Source: Chloroflexota bacterium
Lineage (GTDB): Bacteria > Chloroflexota > Dehalococcoidia > UBA2247 > RBG-13-53-26
Assembly: GCA_016875915.1 (NCBI GenBank)
Contig: VGOM01000004.1
Location: 1-64,000, forward strand
Reading direction: 5' to 3'
Length of the DNA stretch: 64,000 bases
A program made the translations under genes and the position numbers. This document shows positions 44,984 to 54,445 of this stretch, in pieces. Below the pieces are notes generated by a model. It worked only from the letters and a program-made list of their open reading frames with translations, had not been told where the DNA came from and ran no database searches. The stretch's first letter is position 1. Each line of letters begins with the position of its first letter.

Positions 44984-46078
44984 ATGAAGGCAGCCGTATC
45001 ATACGAGATCAAGGCTCCGATGCGCGTGGAGGAGGTGACCCTGGATGCACCACGGGACCATGAGGTCCTGGTGAAAATGGTCGCAGCCGGGACCTGCCAC
45101 AGCGACCTCCATTTCCTAAACGGTGACATTCCCGTGGCCATGCCAGTGGTAATGGGACACGAGGGGGCCGGGATTGTGGAGAAGGTTGGTCCCGGTGTAG
45201 CAACATTGAAGCCCGGTGACCACGTGGTGCTCATGGTGGCATTCTCATGTGGGAAATGCTTCTACTGTGCTGAAGGCCGGCCCACACTCTGCGTAGAAAA
45301 CCTCCCTATTCAGATCATGGGCAGCCTCCCCGGGGGCGGAATACGTTTGCACAAAGGCGGTCAAGACCTGCACCACCTCTTTGGTCTGGCCTGCTTCGCA
45401 GAATACGCTGTAGTTCATGAGCGTTCAGTAGTGAAGATCCGTGAGGATGCCCCGCTTGACGTGGCGTGCCTCCTTGGCTGTGGTACCAGCACCGGCATAG
45501 GCGCTGTTCTCAATACGGCAGGCGTCAAGGCTGGCCAGAGTGTAGCCGTTTATGGATGCGGTGGCGTTGGACTGAGTGCTGTCATGGCAGCCAAGCTGGC
45601 TGGGGCAGGTTTGATCATGGCAGTTGACACCCTGGAGCCGAAGTTGGAGATGGCCAAGGCCCTCGGGGCCGACTACGTTGTCAACGCCTCGAAAGAGAAC
45701 CCGCAACAGAAGGCCATGGAGCTGACTGCCGGCATGGGGCTGGACCACGCCGTTCCCTGCGTGGGCAACGCCGATGTAATCATGCAGGCCTTTGGTTCCA
45801 TCCGTAGCGGGGGGAAATGCATTGTGGTGGGACTGCCTCCCATTGGGGTCAATCTCAGCATCGCTCCCTACGAACTCCTTCAGGCCAAGGTCCTCACCGG
45901 CACTACCCAAGGCGACATAACGGCCTCAGTCGATATCCCAAGGTATGTTGACCTATTTATGAACGGCAAACTCGCCCTAGACAAGCTGATCACCAAGAGC
46001 TGCAGGCTGGACGAAATCAATGAAGCGTACGCGGCGCTGCAAAGAGGGGAGACCATCCGCACGGTAATCCGGTTCTAG
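44984..46078 (+). CDS. zinc-dependent alcohol dehydrogenase (MDR family)
   Basis: NAD(P)-dependent oxidation of an alcohol, 364 residues. Catalytic zinc ligands lie in AAGTCHSDLHFL (Cys37) and MGHEGAGIVEKVG (His/Glu, about 58-59). The structural zinc lobe reads FSCGKCFYCAEGRPTLC, and the Rossmann motif VYGCGGVGLSAVMAAKLAGA is near residue 189. It resembles class III/benzyl-alcohol-type dehydrogenases, which act on hydrophobic or aromatic alcohols. The ribosome binding site AAAGGAGGG is excellent. It is the first gene of the long plus-strand set and lies behind regulatory element copy 2. Confidence 0.93.
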   Translation: MKAAVSYEIKAPMRVEEVTLDAPRDHEVLVKMVAAGTCHSDLHFLNGDIPVAMPVVMGHEGAGIVEKVGPGVATLKPGDHVVLMVAFSCGKCFYCAEGRPTLCVENLPIQIMGSLPGGGIRLHKGGQDLHHLFGLACFAEYAVVHERSVVKIREDAPLDVACLLGCGTSTGIGAVLNTAGVKAGQSVAVYGCGGVGLSAVMAAKLAGAGLIMAVDTLEPKLEMAKALGADYVVNASKENPQQKAMELTAGMGLDHAVPCVGNADVIMQAFGSIRSGGKCIVVGLPPIGVNLSIAPYELLQAKVLTGTTQGDITASVDIPRYVDLFMNGKLALDKLITKSCRLDEINEAYAALQRGETIRTVIRF

Positions 46079-46120
46079 TTCCATGGCCCGGGGTAAGGAG
46101 TCTCTCGAAAGGAGGTTGTC

Positions 46121-47854
46121 ATGCCGGACCAGACGTTTGATGCGGTGATCGTTGGAGGAGGGAACAAAGCCCTGTTCCTGGCTATGTACCTGGCCAGATA
46201 TGCCGGGATGAGCGTCGGCGTATTTGAGCGGAGGCATGAAATCGGCGGCTGTCTGGCCACTGAGGAGACCTCGGCGCCGGGGTTTCGCACCAATACCCAC
46301 GCCACGCTGCAGCTCCCCTTCTACTACCTGCCGCTCTGGCGCGATTTCCCTGAGTTCTGGGAATACGGTGCCAGGCTGGACCAGCATATCTGCGCGGACG
46401 GTGCTGTATTCAGGAAGAATCAGACGTGCCTGACTATCTACAGTGACAAATACGATATGAGCCAGGAGCGTACCGCCAAGGAGATCGCCCGGTTCTCTGA
46501 GAGGGACGCTGAGAAGTGGCTCAAGCTCAGGAAGGTGTGGTTGGGCAGGGAGATGCAGCATGTGCAGTTCGATCAGTTGTTCAGGCCCGCCGAGGATAGA
46601 TTCGACCCCAAAGTGCTGGAGAGGCAAATAGCCGTCTATCCCCAGTTGGTGGAGATCGGGGCCGGCGTGGAGCCGGACGCACTGGTCCTCATGTCCACCC
46701 ATACCCGGAATGTCCAGGAGTTGTGGGAGAGCAAGGAGCTGCAGTACATCAATCTCAGATTCATTCTCGGAGCGGCCATGGATGTCAATCAGGCAGGGGC
46801 CGGCGCCTGGACGTTCGGTTTCTGCGGCACCATGCCCAATGGAGGTTTCTGTCCGGGAGGAACCCATCAGGTCGCTCACGCCGCCCATCAGATTCTGGTC
46901 GCCGATGGATGCAAGTTCTTCACCCACGCCGAGGTGGACAAGGTCATCATCGAGGATGGAACTGCCAAAGGCATCCGCCTGATGGATGGCAGTCAAATCG
47001 GGGCCAGAAAGCTGGTGGTGAGCACGTTGAGTCCGTACCAACTCTGTTTCGATTTGATAGGCAGGGAACATATGCCTCCGCGGATGGCGCGGCGCATAGA
47101 GATCCTTGAGAACGTCTTCGGCTGCCTGATGTGGTACAGCTTCGCCGTCCATGAAGCGCCACGGTACGAAGCTGCCGCGTTCAACCCCGACGTCAATGAT
47201 ACTTTCTACCTTGCGTTGGCGGAGGACAACGACCCCATGCATGTTTCCAGGGAGTGCTATTGGACAAGGCTGGGGAAATGGCCTCCTCTGGAGGACTACT
47301 GCCCCACCGTCTGGTCTCACAGCATACCCGACCCCACCTACGCGCCCGCGGGGAAGCATATCGTCAATCATGAGCAGCTTGGTCCGCCGGCCACCGCCCA
47401 TACCGAGAAGGAGTGGATCGAGGTCAAGAAGCGGTACGCCGAAGAGCTGATGAGCATCTGGCAGAAGCATGCTCCGAACATGACCTGGGACAACGTCATC
47501 GACTGCGAGTTCAACACCCCCTATGATCAGCTCAAGCTGAAGAATCTGGCGCCAAACGGGTGCATGGCCCTCCTTGACCGCGTGCCGTACCAGACGGATG
47601 ACAAGAGGCCCATCCCCGAGTTGGCCAACCACAGGACCCCCATCAAGAACCTCTATGCCACCGGTTCTGCCTGGCATCTGGGGGCGAATTCAGGCTCAAC
47701 AGAGTCATACAACTGCTACAAGATCATTGCCAAGGACATGAATCTGGCCAAGCCGTGGGAGGAGCCAGGAAAAGAGGAGCCGGAATCCCTGTATCAGCTG
47801 TGGCTGACCATACTGAAGAGGGTGCAGGACCTGCCCAAGGTGAAACCGCCCTAG
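46121..47854 (+). CDS. phytoene desaturase-like FAD-dependent oxidoreductase
   Basis: Flavoprotein of 577 residues. The N-terminal dinucleotide motif is AVIVGGGNKALFLAMYLARYAGMSVGVFE (46142-46228), with Asn-Lys-Ala where the family usually has His-Asn-Gly. GGCLATEETSAPGFRTNTHA follows. GGTHQVAHAAHQILVADGCKF and the C-terminal NLYATGSAWHLGANSGSTESYNCYK are typical of the CrtI/retinol saturase-like group. These enzymes desaturate or isomerise hydrophobic substrates. AAAGGAGG precedes the ATG. It lies between the alcohol dehydrogenase and the first DUF35 gene, 33-43 bp from each, and probably belongs to the same operon. Confidence 0.88.
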   Translation: MPDQTFDAVIVGGGNKALFLAMYLARYAGMSVGVFERRHEIGGCLATEETSAPGFRTNTHATLQLPFYYLPLWRDFPEFWEYGARLDQHICADGAVFRKNQTCLTIYSDKYDMSQERTAKEIARFSERDAEKWLKLRKVWLGREMQHVQFDQLFRPAEDRFDPKVLERQIAVYPQLVEIGAGVEPDALVLMSTHTRNVQELWESKELQYINLRFILGAAMDVNQAGAGAWTFGFCGTMPNGGFCPGGTHQVAHAAHQILVADGCKFFTHAEVDKVIIEDGTAKGIRLMDGSQIGARKLVVSTLSPYQLCFDLIGREHMPPRMARRIEILENVFGCLMWYSFAVHEAPRYEAAAFNPDVNDTFYLALAEDNDPMHVSRECYWTRLGKWPPLEDYCPTVWSHSIPDPTYAPAGKHIVNHEQLGPPATAHTEKEWIEVKKRYAEELMSIWQKHAPNMTWDNVIDCEFNTPYDQLKLKNLAPNGCMALLDRVPYQTDDKRPIPELANHRTPIKNLYATGSAWHLGANSGSTESYNCYKIIAKDMNLAKPWEEPGKEEPESLYQLWLTILKRVQDLPKVKPP

Positions 47855-47886
47855 GGGCCTCCATTGAGGCGAGGGACAGGTAGCAG

Positions 47887-48348
47887 ATGCAACTGAACGA
47901 TCACGGCGAGTCCCTTTGTGGGCAACACGTCCTCCAGTATCCCTACCGGCGAGCGACGGGGCCGATTCTCGGTCGCTTCTTCACTGAGATCCGCGACAAC
48001 GGGCGGTTCCTGGGCATCAAGACGTCCTCTGGCAGCGTATTGTGCCCACCGGTGGAAGTAGACCCGGACACGCTGGAGGACCTGTCAGTGGACGATCTCC
48101 AGGAGGTGGGGCCGGCGGGTTGTGTCACCAGTTGGACCTGGCTGAGCGAGCCACGTCCGGGCAACCCTGTGCAGCGACCGTTTGCGTGGGCGCTCATCAA
48201 GCTCGATGGCGCAGACTCGGCTCTGCTGCACGCCGTAGATGCCGGCAGCGAGTCTGTCATGCGAACGGGGATGCGAGTCATCCCCCGCTTCGCTGATGAG
48301 CGGAATGGCGGGATACGCGATATTGCCTGCTTCGTGCCGGAGGATTGA
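47887..48348 (+). CDS. DUF35 OB-fold protein, zinc ribbon lost (quartet 1, subunit D1)
   Basis: The 153-residue protein has the DUF35 layout: an N-terminal helix (FFTEIRDNGRFLGIK), a ribbon region and an OB fold (FAWALIKLDGADSALLHAVDA, GMRVIPRFADE). The usual Cys-x2-Cys pairs are absent; only SGSVLCPPVEV remains. DUF35 proteins bind thiolase-fold partners, position acyl-CoA and connect active sites. Its closest relative in the window is the protein at 54962, which keeps all four Cys. It is followed at once by a second DUF35 gene and two thiolase-fold genes. Confidence 0.85.
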   Translation: MQLNDHGESLCGQHVLQYPYRRATGPILGRFFTEIRDNGRFLGIKTSSGSVLCPPVEVDPDTLEDLSVDDLQEVGPAGCVTSWTWLSEPRPGNPVQRPFAWALIKLDGADSALLHAVDAGSESVMRTGMRVIPRFADERNGGIRDIACFVPED

Positions 48349-48350
48349 CT

Positions 48351-48866
48351 ATGGCTGAAACAAGGAAGCCGGTCACCACCATCAAGACGCCCGTCGCCAT
48401 CCACTACAACTACTCGATTGGCGCGGGGCAAAGTGCATTCATGCGTGCCATCCGGGAAGGGCGGATTTTGGGGGTGCGCTGCCCGGACACCGGCAAGGTC
48501 TACGTCCCCCCCAGACTCACGTCCGTCGAGACCGCCTCGCCCATGACCGAGCTTGTCGAGCTTCCCGATCGGGGCGTCGTCTACACCTACTGTATCGTCA
48601 ACATCAAGTTCTACGACCAGGTCCTCGATATCCCCTACGCGTACGGCTACATCGTTCTGGACGGCGCTGACAGCGCCATCATGCACCTGATCCAGGAATG
48701 CCCGGTTGAAGAGATGCGGCCTGGGATGAGGGTGAAGGCCGTGTGGAAGGATCCCAAGGAGTGGACGGAATCGCTGGAGAACATCCGGTATTTCAAGCCG
48801 ACAGGGGAACCCGACCTGCCCATCGAGCAAATCATGAACGAGATCCGGAAGAAGTCATATGCGTGA
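48351..48866 (+). CDS. DUF35 OB-fold protein, zinc ribbon lost (quartet 1, subunit D2)
   Basis: The 171-residue protein shares the pattern FMRAIREGRILGVRCPDTGKVYVPPR with DUF35 proteins, but only one of four zinc Cys remains. The OB-fold part reads VVYTYCIVNIKFYDQVLDIPYAYGYIVLDGADSAIMHLI, spanning 48570-48686. ATG 48351 has AGGA upstream and starts 2 nt after the previous stop. Its relative in the second quartet is the protein at 54446. The end overlaps the following thiolase-fold gene by 8 bp, indicating translational coupling. Confidence 0.85.
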   Translation: MAETRKPVTTIKTPVAIHYNYSIGAGQSAFMRAIREGRILGVRCPDTGKVYVPPRLTSVETASPMTELVELPDRGVVYTYCIVNIKFYDQVLDIPYAYGYIVLDGADSAIMHLIQECPVEEMRPGMRVKAVWKDPKEWTESLENIRYFKPTGEPDLPIEQIMNEIRKKSYA

Positions 48867-49917
48867 GGTCGCCATTGTCGCCTTCGGGCAGACGCCGAAC
48901 CGGCGAAAGGAACTGCATCGCAACGATGCCGAGATGGTGGCCCCCGTCGTGGCGGAGCTGTTGAAAGGCGCAGGCCTGTCCCGCAGGGACGTGGACTTCA
49001 CCTGCTCCGGTTCCTCAGACTTCCTGGCGGGGTACTCATTCTCTTGGGTAATGGCTATCGACGCACTTGGAGCCTGGCCGCCGATCCAGGAGTCCCATGT
49101 TGAGGGCGAGGCGGCCTGGGCCCTCTACGAAGCATGGGTGAAGATGCTCTTCATGGACGAGATCGAGGTGGCTCTCGTCTACGGATTTGGCCGCCAGAGC
49201 ATGACTTCACCTCGCGATGTCATGGTCTTGATGAACGACCCCTATCTCGAGACGCCACTGTGGCCGGACGCGATCTCACAGGCCGCTCTGCAGGCACGGG
49301 CGCTTCTTGATGCGGGGCTCTGCACGGAGCGTGACTTCGCCGAGATTGCGGTGCGGAACCTGCGGCACGCGGAGGGCAATCCCTTGGCACAGTTGTCGGG
49401 TCGGCCGGATCCCGACGAGCTGCTGAAAGCGCCGACGATTGCGTCGCCTTTGCGGAAACACGACTGCCCGCCGATAACTGATGGGGCGTGTGCCGTCCTG
49501 CTTGCTGCTGGTGACCGGGCACGCGCGCTGTGCAGGCGGCCGGCGTGGATTCGAGGACTGGCTCACCGCATCGACGTTCAGGCGCTGGGTCGTCGCGACC
49601 TGACCCACTCCGTCTCGGCGCGGCTCGCCGCGGAGGCGGCGGGGGCGATCGGAACGCCGATCGACATCGCAGAGCTTCATGCTCCGTTTACTCCTCAGGA
49701 CTGGATCCTGCAGCGGGAGCTGGGGATCGCGAAACGCACCATTGTCAATCCCTCGGGCGGCATTCATCAGGGGAATCCCATGATGGCTACTGGCCTCGTT
49801 CGCTTCGGCGAGGTGGCTGCACGCATCATCCGCGGGGAGGCAGACCGGGGTGTGGCTCATGCCACACAGGGGCCCTGCCTGCAGCAGAACATGGTGTGCG
49901 TCCTGGAGGCTGAGTGA
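48859..49917 (+). CDS. thiolase-fold protein without catalytic Cys (quartet 1, subunit T1)
   Basis: SCP2-thiolase-type fold, 352 residues: REVAIVAFGQTPNRRKEL, then DFTCSGSSDFLAGYS. The segment that carries the nucleophilic Cys in thiolases reads QESHVEGEAAWALYEA and has none. The His of the GHP motif is Asn (GGIHQGNPMMATGL). So this is not a conventional thiolase. It may be a structural partner, or a retro-aldolase of the kind known for Ltp2, which also lacks the Cys and needs a DUF35 partner. It pairs with the downstream T2 and resembles T3 at 52096. Confidence 0.85.
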   Translation: MREVAIVAFGQTPNRRKELHRNDAEMVAPVVAELLKGAGLSRRDVDFTCSGSSDFLAGYSFSWVMAIDALGAWPPIQESHVEGEAAWALYEAWVKMLFMDEIEVALVYGFGRQSMTSPRDVMVLMNDPYLETPLWPDAISQAALQARALLDAGLCTERDFAEIAVRNLRHAEGNPLAQLSGRPDPDELLKAPTIASPLRKHDCPPITDGACAVLLAAGDRARALCRRPAWIRGLAHRIDVQALGRRDLTHSVSARLAAEAAGAIGTPIDIAELHAPFTPQDWILQRELGIAKRTIVNPSGGIHQGNPMMATGLVRFGEVAARIIRGEADRGVAHATQGPCLQQNMVCVLEAE

Positions 49918-51080
49918 TGGCCAGCCGTTGCGCCGTAATCGGCATAGGACAGACGAAGCACACGGACAAGCGCCTCGACGTCAATCACACCGGGATGGTC
50001 CGCGAGGCATGCAATCGTGCGCTGGAAGACGCCCGCCTGTCCTGGAAGGAAGTGGATGCCCTGGTCATTGGGAAGGCACCAGACACCATCGAGGGAGTCA
50101 TCTGTCCGGAGCTCTACATGGCCGAGGCTCTCGGCATGGTCGGGAAGCCGCTCTTCCGTGTTCACACGGCCGGGTCGGTGGGAGGGACAACGGCGATTGT
50201 AGGCGCCGAGTTGGTACGTGCGGGCGTACACGACAAGGTTCTGGTGGTGGGCTGGCAGAAGCAGAGCGAGTCGGATATTACGTGGGCCCTATCGCCGCAT
50301 CTGCCCTTTGACCCGCCGCTCATGGCAGGAGCGGGCGGCTTCTTTGCGCCCCATTTCCGGGAGTACATCCGTCGGTCTGCTGCGCCGGACCACGTCGGCA
50401 TCAAAGTGGCGGTGAAAGATCGCCGGCATGCCTTGAGGAATCCCTACGCTCATCTACATCAGCCAAAGGTCTGCTTTGAAGAAATCCGCGACACGCCCAT
50501 GCTCTGGGACCCGCTCCGCTATGGAGAGACTTGCCCCTCGAGTGATGGCGCCTGTGCTATGGTTCTTTCCAGCGAGAAGTACGCATATCATGGTGGCACT
50601 CGCCCCGCGTGGGTCCATGCCACGGAGATGCGTTCCGAGCCCACAATCATGCCGGGACGAGATGAGGTCAACCCGCGTGCCGGACGCGACTGCGCCGCCG
50701 CGTTGTACAAGCAGGCGGGAATCACCAATCCGCGCAGGGACTTCGACTGCGCCGAGATCTACGTGGCCTTTTCATGGTTCGAGCCGATGCTGGCTGAGAC
50801 CCTGGGTTTTGCCGAACCCGGCGAAGGATGGAAACTTAGCGACTCGGGCGCCACGTCGCTGGACGAGGGCGGAGACATCCCCTGGAACTGCTCCGGCGGC
50901 GTGCTCTCGTCCAACCCAATCGGTGCATCGGGCACCTTGCGCATGGCAGAGGCAGCGCTCCAGGTTCGAGGCCAGGCCGGGGCGCATCAGGTAGATGGAG
51001 CCCGGCTCGCCCTGGCTCATGCGCTGGGGGGTGCCTCCCAGTTCTTCGCCATGTGGATTGTGGGTAGCGAGAAGCCATAG
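49917..51080 (+). CDS. thiolase-fold protein without catalytic Cys (quartet 1, subunit T2)
   Basis: SCP2-thiolase-type fold, 387 residues: SRCAVIGIGQTKHTDKRL, VDALVIGKAPDTIEGV, then RVHTAGSVGGTTAIVGAELV where Gly stands at the nucleophile position. CPSSDGACAMVL and IPWNCSGGVLSSNPIGASG follow, the latter with Asn in place of the GHP His. CAEIYVAFSWFE occupies the usual HDCF region and offers a Tyr. ATG 49917 overlaps the T1 stop and follows GGAGG. It resembles T4 at 53272 more than T1. Together with D1, D2 and T1 it probably forms one complex. Confidence 0.85.
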   Translation: MASRCAVIGIGQTKHTDKRLDVNHTGMVREACNRALEDARLSWKEVDALVIGKAPDTIEGVICPELYMAEALGMVGKPLFRVHTAGSVGGTTAIVGAELVRAGVHDKVLVVGWQKQSESDITWALSPHLPFDPPLMAGAGGFFAPHFREYIRRSAAPDHVGIKVAVKDRRHALRNPYAHLHQPKVCFEEIRDTPMLWDPLRYGETCPSSDGACAMVLSSEKYAYHGGTRPAWVHATEMRSEPTIMPGRDEVNPRAGRDCAAALYKQAGITNPRRDFDCAEIYVAFSWFEPMLAETLGFAEPGEGWKLSDSGATSLDEGGDIPWNCSGGVLSSNPIGASGTLRMAEAALQVRGQAGAHQVDGARLALAHALGGASQFFAMWIVGSEKP

Positions 51081-51147
51081 ACACGTCGTCATGTAGACCT
51101 ATTCCAGTGTGTTTGTGAAAGCACCGTATTCTGAGAGAGGAGATCGA

Positions 51148-51969
51148 ATGGACAAGAGAGATCCCAAGGCCGGACCCGTGGTGATTGTCGAGAGGGAGGG
51201 GGCAATCCTGATCGTGACCCTGAACCGGCCCGAGAAGAAGAACGCCATCAACAGCGAGGTCATGTGCCGACTCTATGATGCCTGGACCCAATTGAACGAC
51301 GACAACGATCTCCGCGTGGGCATCCTCACGGGTAGAGGAGACACCTTCTGTGCGGGAATGGACCTTGAAGACCTGAAGAAGCTTCGCGGAGACGAGAAGA
51401 CAGACGAGTGGGCTCACCGCGTCCTGAACACACCGGATCTCGCGTGGAAGGCCTGGCTCAAGGTCGGCCGGCCAAAGAAACCGATCATTCTGGCGGTCGA
51501 AGGCCATGCGCTCGCGGGCGGCACAGAGATACTGCAGGGAACCGACATTCGCGTGGCCGGAGAGAGCGCCGAGTTCGGAGTCACCGAGGTGCAGCGCGGG
51601 CTCTTCCCGCTGGCTGGTTCGACAGTGCGGCTACGGCGGCAGATGCCCTACGCGGTCGCGGCCGAGATACTTCTCGCCGGGGACGCCATACCTGCTTCGC
51701 GTGCCCATCAATTAGGGCTGGTCAACCATGTGGTGCCCGACGGGCAGGCCTTGGCCAAGGCCAAGGAGATCGCCCGGCGCATCGCGGACAACGGACCGCT
51801 CGCCGTTCAGGGCATTCTGGCGACGCTCCGCCAGACCGAGATGCTTCCCGAGGACAAGGCCTTCGAGATCGAACTGAGCTACGGCATGCCGGTGTTGATG
51901 TCCGAGGATGGGAGGGAGGGACCGCGCGCCTTCCTCGAAAAACGCAAGCCTATCTTCAAGGGCCGCTAG
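51148..51969 (+). CDS. enoyl-CoA hydratase/isomerase family protein
   Basis: Crotonase of 273 residues acting on CoA thioesters. ILIVTLNRPEKKNAINSEVM is the N-terminal spiral. RGDTFCAGMDLEDLKK forms the oxyanion hole. EGHALAGGTEILQGTDIRVA keeps one catalytic Glu, and FGVTEVQRGLFPLAGSTVRL has the second at the usual place. With both Glu present, hydration of an enoyl-CoA is plausible. ATG 51148 follows AGAGAGGAG. It stands between the two DUF35/thiolase-fold quartets, suggesting it produces or consumes the hydroxyacyl-CoA that those complexes handle. Confidence 0.92.
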   Translation: MDKRDPKAGPVVIVEREGAILIVTLNRPEKKNAINSEVMCRLYDAWTQLNDDNDLRVGILTGRGDTFCAGMDLEDLKKLRGDEKTDEWAHRVLNTPDLAWKAWLKVGRPKKPIILAVEGHALAGGTEILQGTDIRVAGESAEFGVTEVQRGLFPLAGSTVRLRRQMPYAVAAEILLAGDAIPASRAHQLGLVNHVVPDGQALAKAKEIARRIADNGPLAVQGILATLRQTEMLPEDKAFEIELSYGMPVLMSEDGREGPRAFLEKRKPIFKGR

Positions 51970-52095
51970 CACCTTTCCAATGCATGCAAGCAGAGAGTCG
52001 GACGTCATGATGTTTGGCGACAGCGCCATTCAATGTGGCAGCGGGGCAGGACCCCGGTCTCCGACGAACACCATCGATGACGCAGGAGGTAGCTC

Positions 52096-53253
52096 ATGAG
52101 TGCCGGGAGAGTAGCTATCGTCGGTGTTGGCTATACACCGTTCAGACCAATCACCCCTGATGTTTCATTCAGGGAGATGGTCTATGAGGCAGCTGCGAAG
52201 GCCTACGAGGATGCTGGAATTGAACCGCAGAAGGATCTAGATGCTTGTGTAACCTGCCAGGACGATTTTGAGCATGGGAGGAGCATCTGGAATGAGCAGA
52301 CGCCGGATAGTCTTGGTGCCGTTCTGAAACCGGTCGGTACTATCCCCGGAGATGGCATCTATGGTTTGATCGATGCCTATATGCAGATAAGAAGTGGGCT
52401 CAGGAACGTCGTGGTGGTGGAGACGCACAGCAAGGCATCCAATATGATCACACGGAACTACCTTCTGGCGCATGCACCAGATCCCATCTACAACAAACCG
52501 CTGTCACAGCATCCATACTACATCGCTGGTATGGAGATGAACCGGTTCCTGTATGAGACAGGAAACACGAAAGAGCAGTGCGCGATGGTGGCCGTGAAGA
52601 ACAGAAGAAATGCTCTGTCCAATCCCGTGGCGGCCTACGGACAAAAGAGCGCCGTAGAGGACGTGCTAGGATCAGAGATGATTTCCTATCCGCTTACCGA
52701 GCTCGACACAAGTAGCCATGCTGATGGAGGCATTGTCATGGTACTTGCATCCGAGGATAGAGCCAGAAGCCTTGCTGGCAAGCCGGTATGGATCAAGGGT
52801 GTGGGTTGGTGCTCCGAAACACCATGGTTGGAATCAAGGAACTGGGGAGAAGCAGTATATGCCAAGTTGGCGGCAGACATGGCGTACAGGATAGCCAAGA
52901 TCAACGAGCCGCGAGAAGATATCGATTTTGCGGAGGTCGATGACACGTTTTCCTACAAGGAGCTTCAACACCTGGAAGCACTTGGACTGTGTCAGCGCGG
53001 TATGGCTGGCAGGATGACCAGTGATGGAGTGACTCAAAGACAAGGGGAGCTTCCTGTCAACGTATCCGGCGGCAGTTTGGGAGTGGGTCATCTAGTGGAA
53101 GCCACTGGTCTTCAGAAAGTCCTCGAGGTGGTGTTGCAGCTAAGGGGCGAAGCGGGCAAAAGGCAACTGGACAACGCTAGGGTGGGTTTGGCTCAATCGT
53201 GGCGAGGTATCCCCTACGCAAGCGGCGCAGTAGCTATTCTCAGCCGTGAATAG
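52096..53253 (+). CDS. thiolase-fold protein without catalytic Cys (quartet 2, subunit T3)
   Basis: SCP2-thiolase-type fold, 385 residues: GRVAIVGVGYTPFRPITPDV, DACVTCQDDFEHGRSIW, and TIPGDGIYGLIDAYMQIRSG where the nucleophilic Cys is missing. Unlike the other three thiolase-fold proteins here it keeps a His in VSGGSLGVGHLVEATG. AEVDDTFSYKELQHLE lies in the HDCF region. AGGAGGT precedes the ATG. Its sequence is visibly richer in A/T than the flanking genes. It resembles T1 at 48859 and is followed by T4 after 18 bp. Confidence 0.85.
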   Translation: MSAGRVAIVGVGYTPFRPITPDVSFREMVYEAAAKAYEDAGIEPQKDLDACVTCQDDFEHGRSIWNEQTPDSLGAVLKPVGTIPGDGIYGLIDAYMQIRSGLRNVVVVETHSKASNMITRNYLLAHAPDPIYNKPLSQHPYYIAGMEMNRFLYETGNTKEQCAMVAVKNRRNALSNPVAAYGQKSAVEDVLGSEMISYPLTELDTSSHADGGIVMVLASEDRARSLAGKPVWIKGVGWCSETPWLESRNWGEAVYAKLAADMAYRIAKINEPREDIDFAEVDDTFSYKELQHLEALGLCQRGMAGRMTSDGVTQRQGELPVNVSGGSLGVGHLVEATGLQKVLEVVLQLRGEAGKRQLDNARVGLAQSWRGIPYASGAVAILSRE

Positions 53254-53271
53254 GGCAAGGGAGGAGACAGC

Positions 53272-54435
53272 GTGGGTATGCGGAAAGTGGCTATCGTTGG
53301 TGCCGGGATGACGAAATTCATGCGCCGTGCTCAGGAGACAGGCAAGGAGCTCGCTTGGGAGGCAGCCAGCATGGCTCTAGACAGCTGCGGGATGACTCTG
53401 GATGGCATAGACTGCGTTGTAATGGGTACTGCCCCGGATGCCTTCGATATGATCCACATGAAGGGCGAGAATCTGATCGATGGTGCAGGGGCATGGCGCA
53501 AACCGTACATGAGAGGCTTCGTAGGTGGTGGTACTGGGGTGTTTGTAGTGGATCAGGGTTGGTATCACGTAGCATCAGGGCTTTTTGACACGTGCCTCGT
53601 AGTGGCTGAGGAGAAGATGTCCAGTTGTCTGCCACACCCTCAAGGTGCATTTATTACCATCTGGGATCAATTCACGGAAAGCCCTCTTGGTCCGAGCCTA
53701 TTGTGGATGTTTGCCATGGAGATGACCCGCTACATGCACGTCCATGGGATAACCGAACGTGAGATCGCTATGGTATCAGTCAAGAATAAGAAGAATGCCA
53801 TGGATCATCCCGCTGCACAGCTGCCCGCAGAGATCACGGTGGAAGACGTACTCAATTCCGAGGTAATGGCTTGGCCGGTCAAGAGGCTCGACGTCAGTCC
53901 CTCGAGCGACGGAGCGGTGGCTCTAGTACTCGCTGCTGAACCTGCTGCAAAAAGGATAACGGACAAACCTGTATGGATAGAGGGTGTTGGATGGTGTCTA
54001 GATACCTTCTATATCGGGCATCGTGATCTGTACTACCCCCGATATGTCGAGTACGCAGCGAGGCAAGCCTATGAGATGGCAGGCATCAACGAACCTAGCA
54101 AGGAGATTGACATTGCCGAACCCTACGACCCGTTCGATTACAAAGAGCTACACAATGCGGAAGGACTGCTTCTATGTGGCAAGGGAGAGGCACCCAAGTT
54201 GCTTGCAGATGGTGTTACACAGAGAACAGGAAGGCAACCCTGGTGTCCGTCAGGTGGAGCGTTGGGTGTTGGTAATGCGATCGCTGCCACTGGAACAATG
54301 AAGGTGGCTGAACTCTTCTGGCAGCTTCGCGGTGAGGCAGGAAAGAGGCAAGTACCAGGAAAGCCTAGAAGGGGTGTAGCACAGGCTTGGGGGGATGAAC
54401 TGCAGGTAGGTACAGTCATCGTGGTTGGGATATGA
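53272..54435 (+). CDS. thiolase-fold protein without catalytic Cys (quartet 2, subunit T4)
   Basis: SCP2-thiolase-type fold, 387 residues: RKVAIVGAGMTKFMRRAQE, DCVVMGTAPDAFDMIHMKGE, then MRGFVGGGTGVFVVDQGWYH with Gly/Thr in place of the nucleophilic Cys. CPSGGALGVGNAIAATG has Asn instead of the GHP His, and AEPYDPFDYKELHNAEG offers a Tyr in the HDCF region. The GTG start at 53272 has GGAGGAG upstream; ATG 53278 is an alternative. It resembles T2 at 49917. Base composition is A/T-richer than the neighbours outside this quartet. Confidence 0.85.
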   Translation: MGMRKVAIVGAGMTKFMRRAQETGKELAWEAASMALDSCGMTLDGIDCVVMGTAPDAFDMIHMKGENLIDGAGAWRKPYMRGFVGGGTGVFVVDQGWYHVASGLFDTCLVVAEEKMSSCLPHPQGAFITIWDQFTESPLGPSLLWMFAMEMTRYMHVHGITEREIAMVSVKNKKNAMDHPAAQLPAEITVEDVLNSEVMAWPVKRLDVSPSSDGAVALVLAAEPAAKRITDKPVWIEGVGWCLDTFYIGHRDLYYPRYVEYAARQAYEMAGINEPSKEIDIAEPYDPFDYKELHNAEGLLLCGKGEAPKLLADGVTQRTGRQPWCPSGGALGVGNAIAATGTMKVAELFWQLRGEAGKRQVPGKPRRGVAQAWGDELQVGTVIVVGI

Positions 54436-54445
54436 GGAGGTATCT

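Noticed and set aside
48859-54435. Calling the four thiolase-fold genes acetyl-CoA acetyltransferases
   Set aside because: The nucleophilic Cys is missing in all four and the GHP His in three, so classical thiolysis is not supported.
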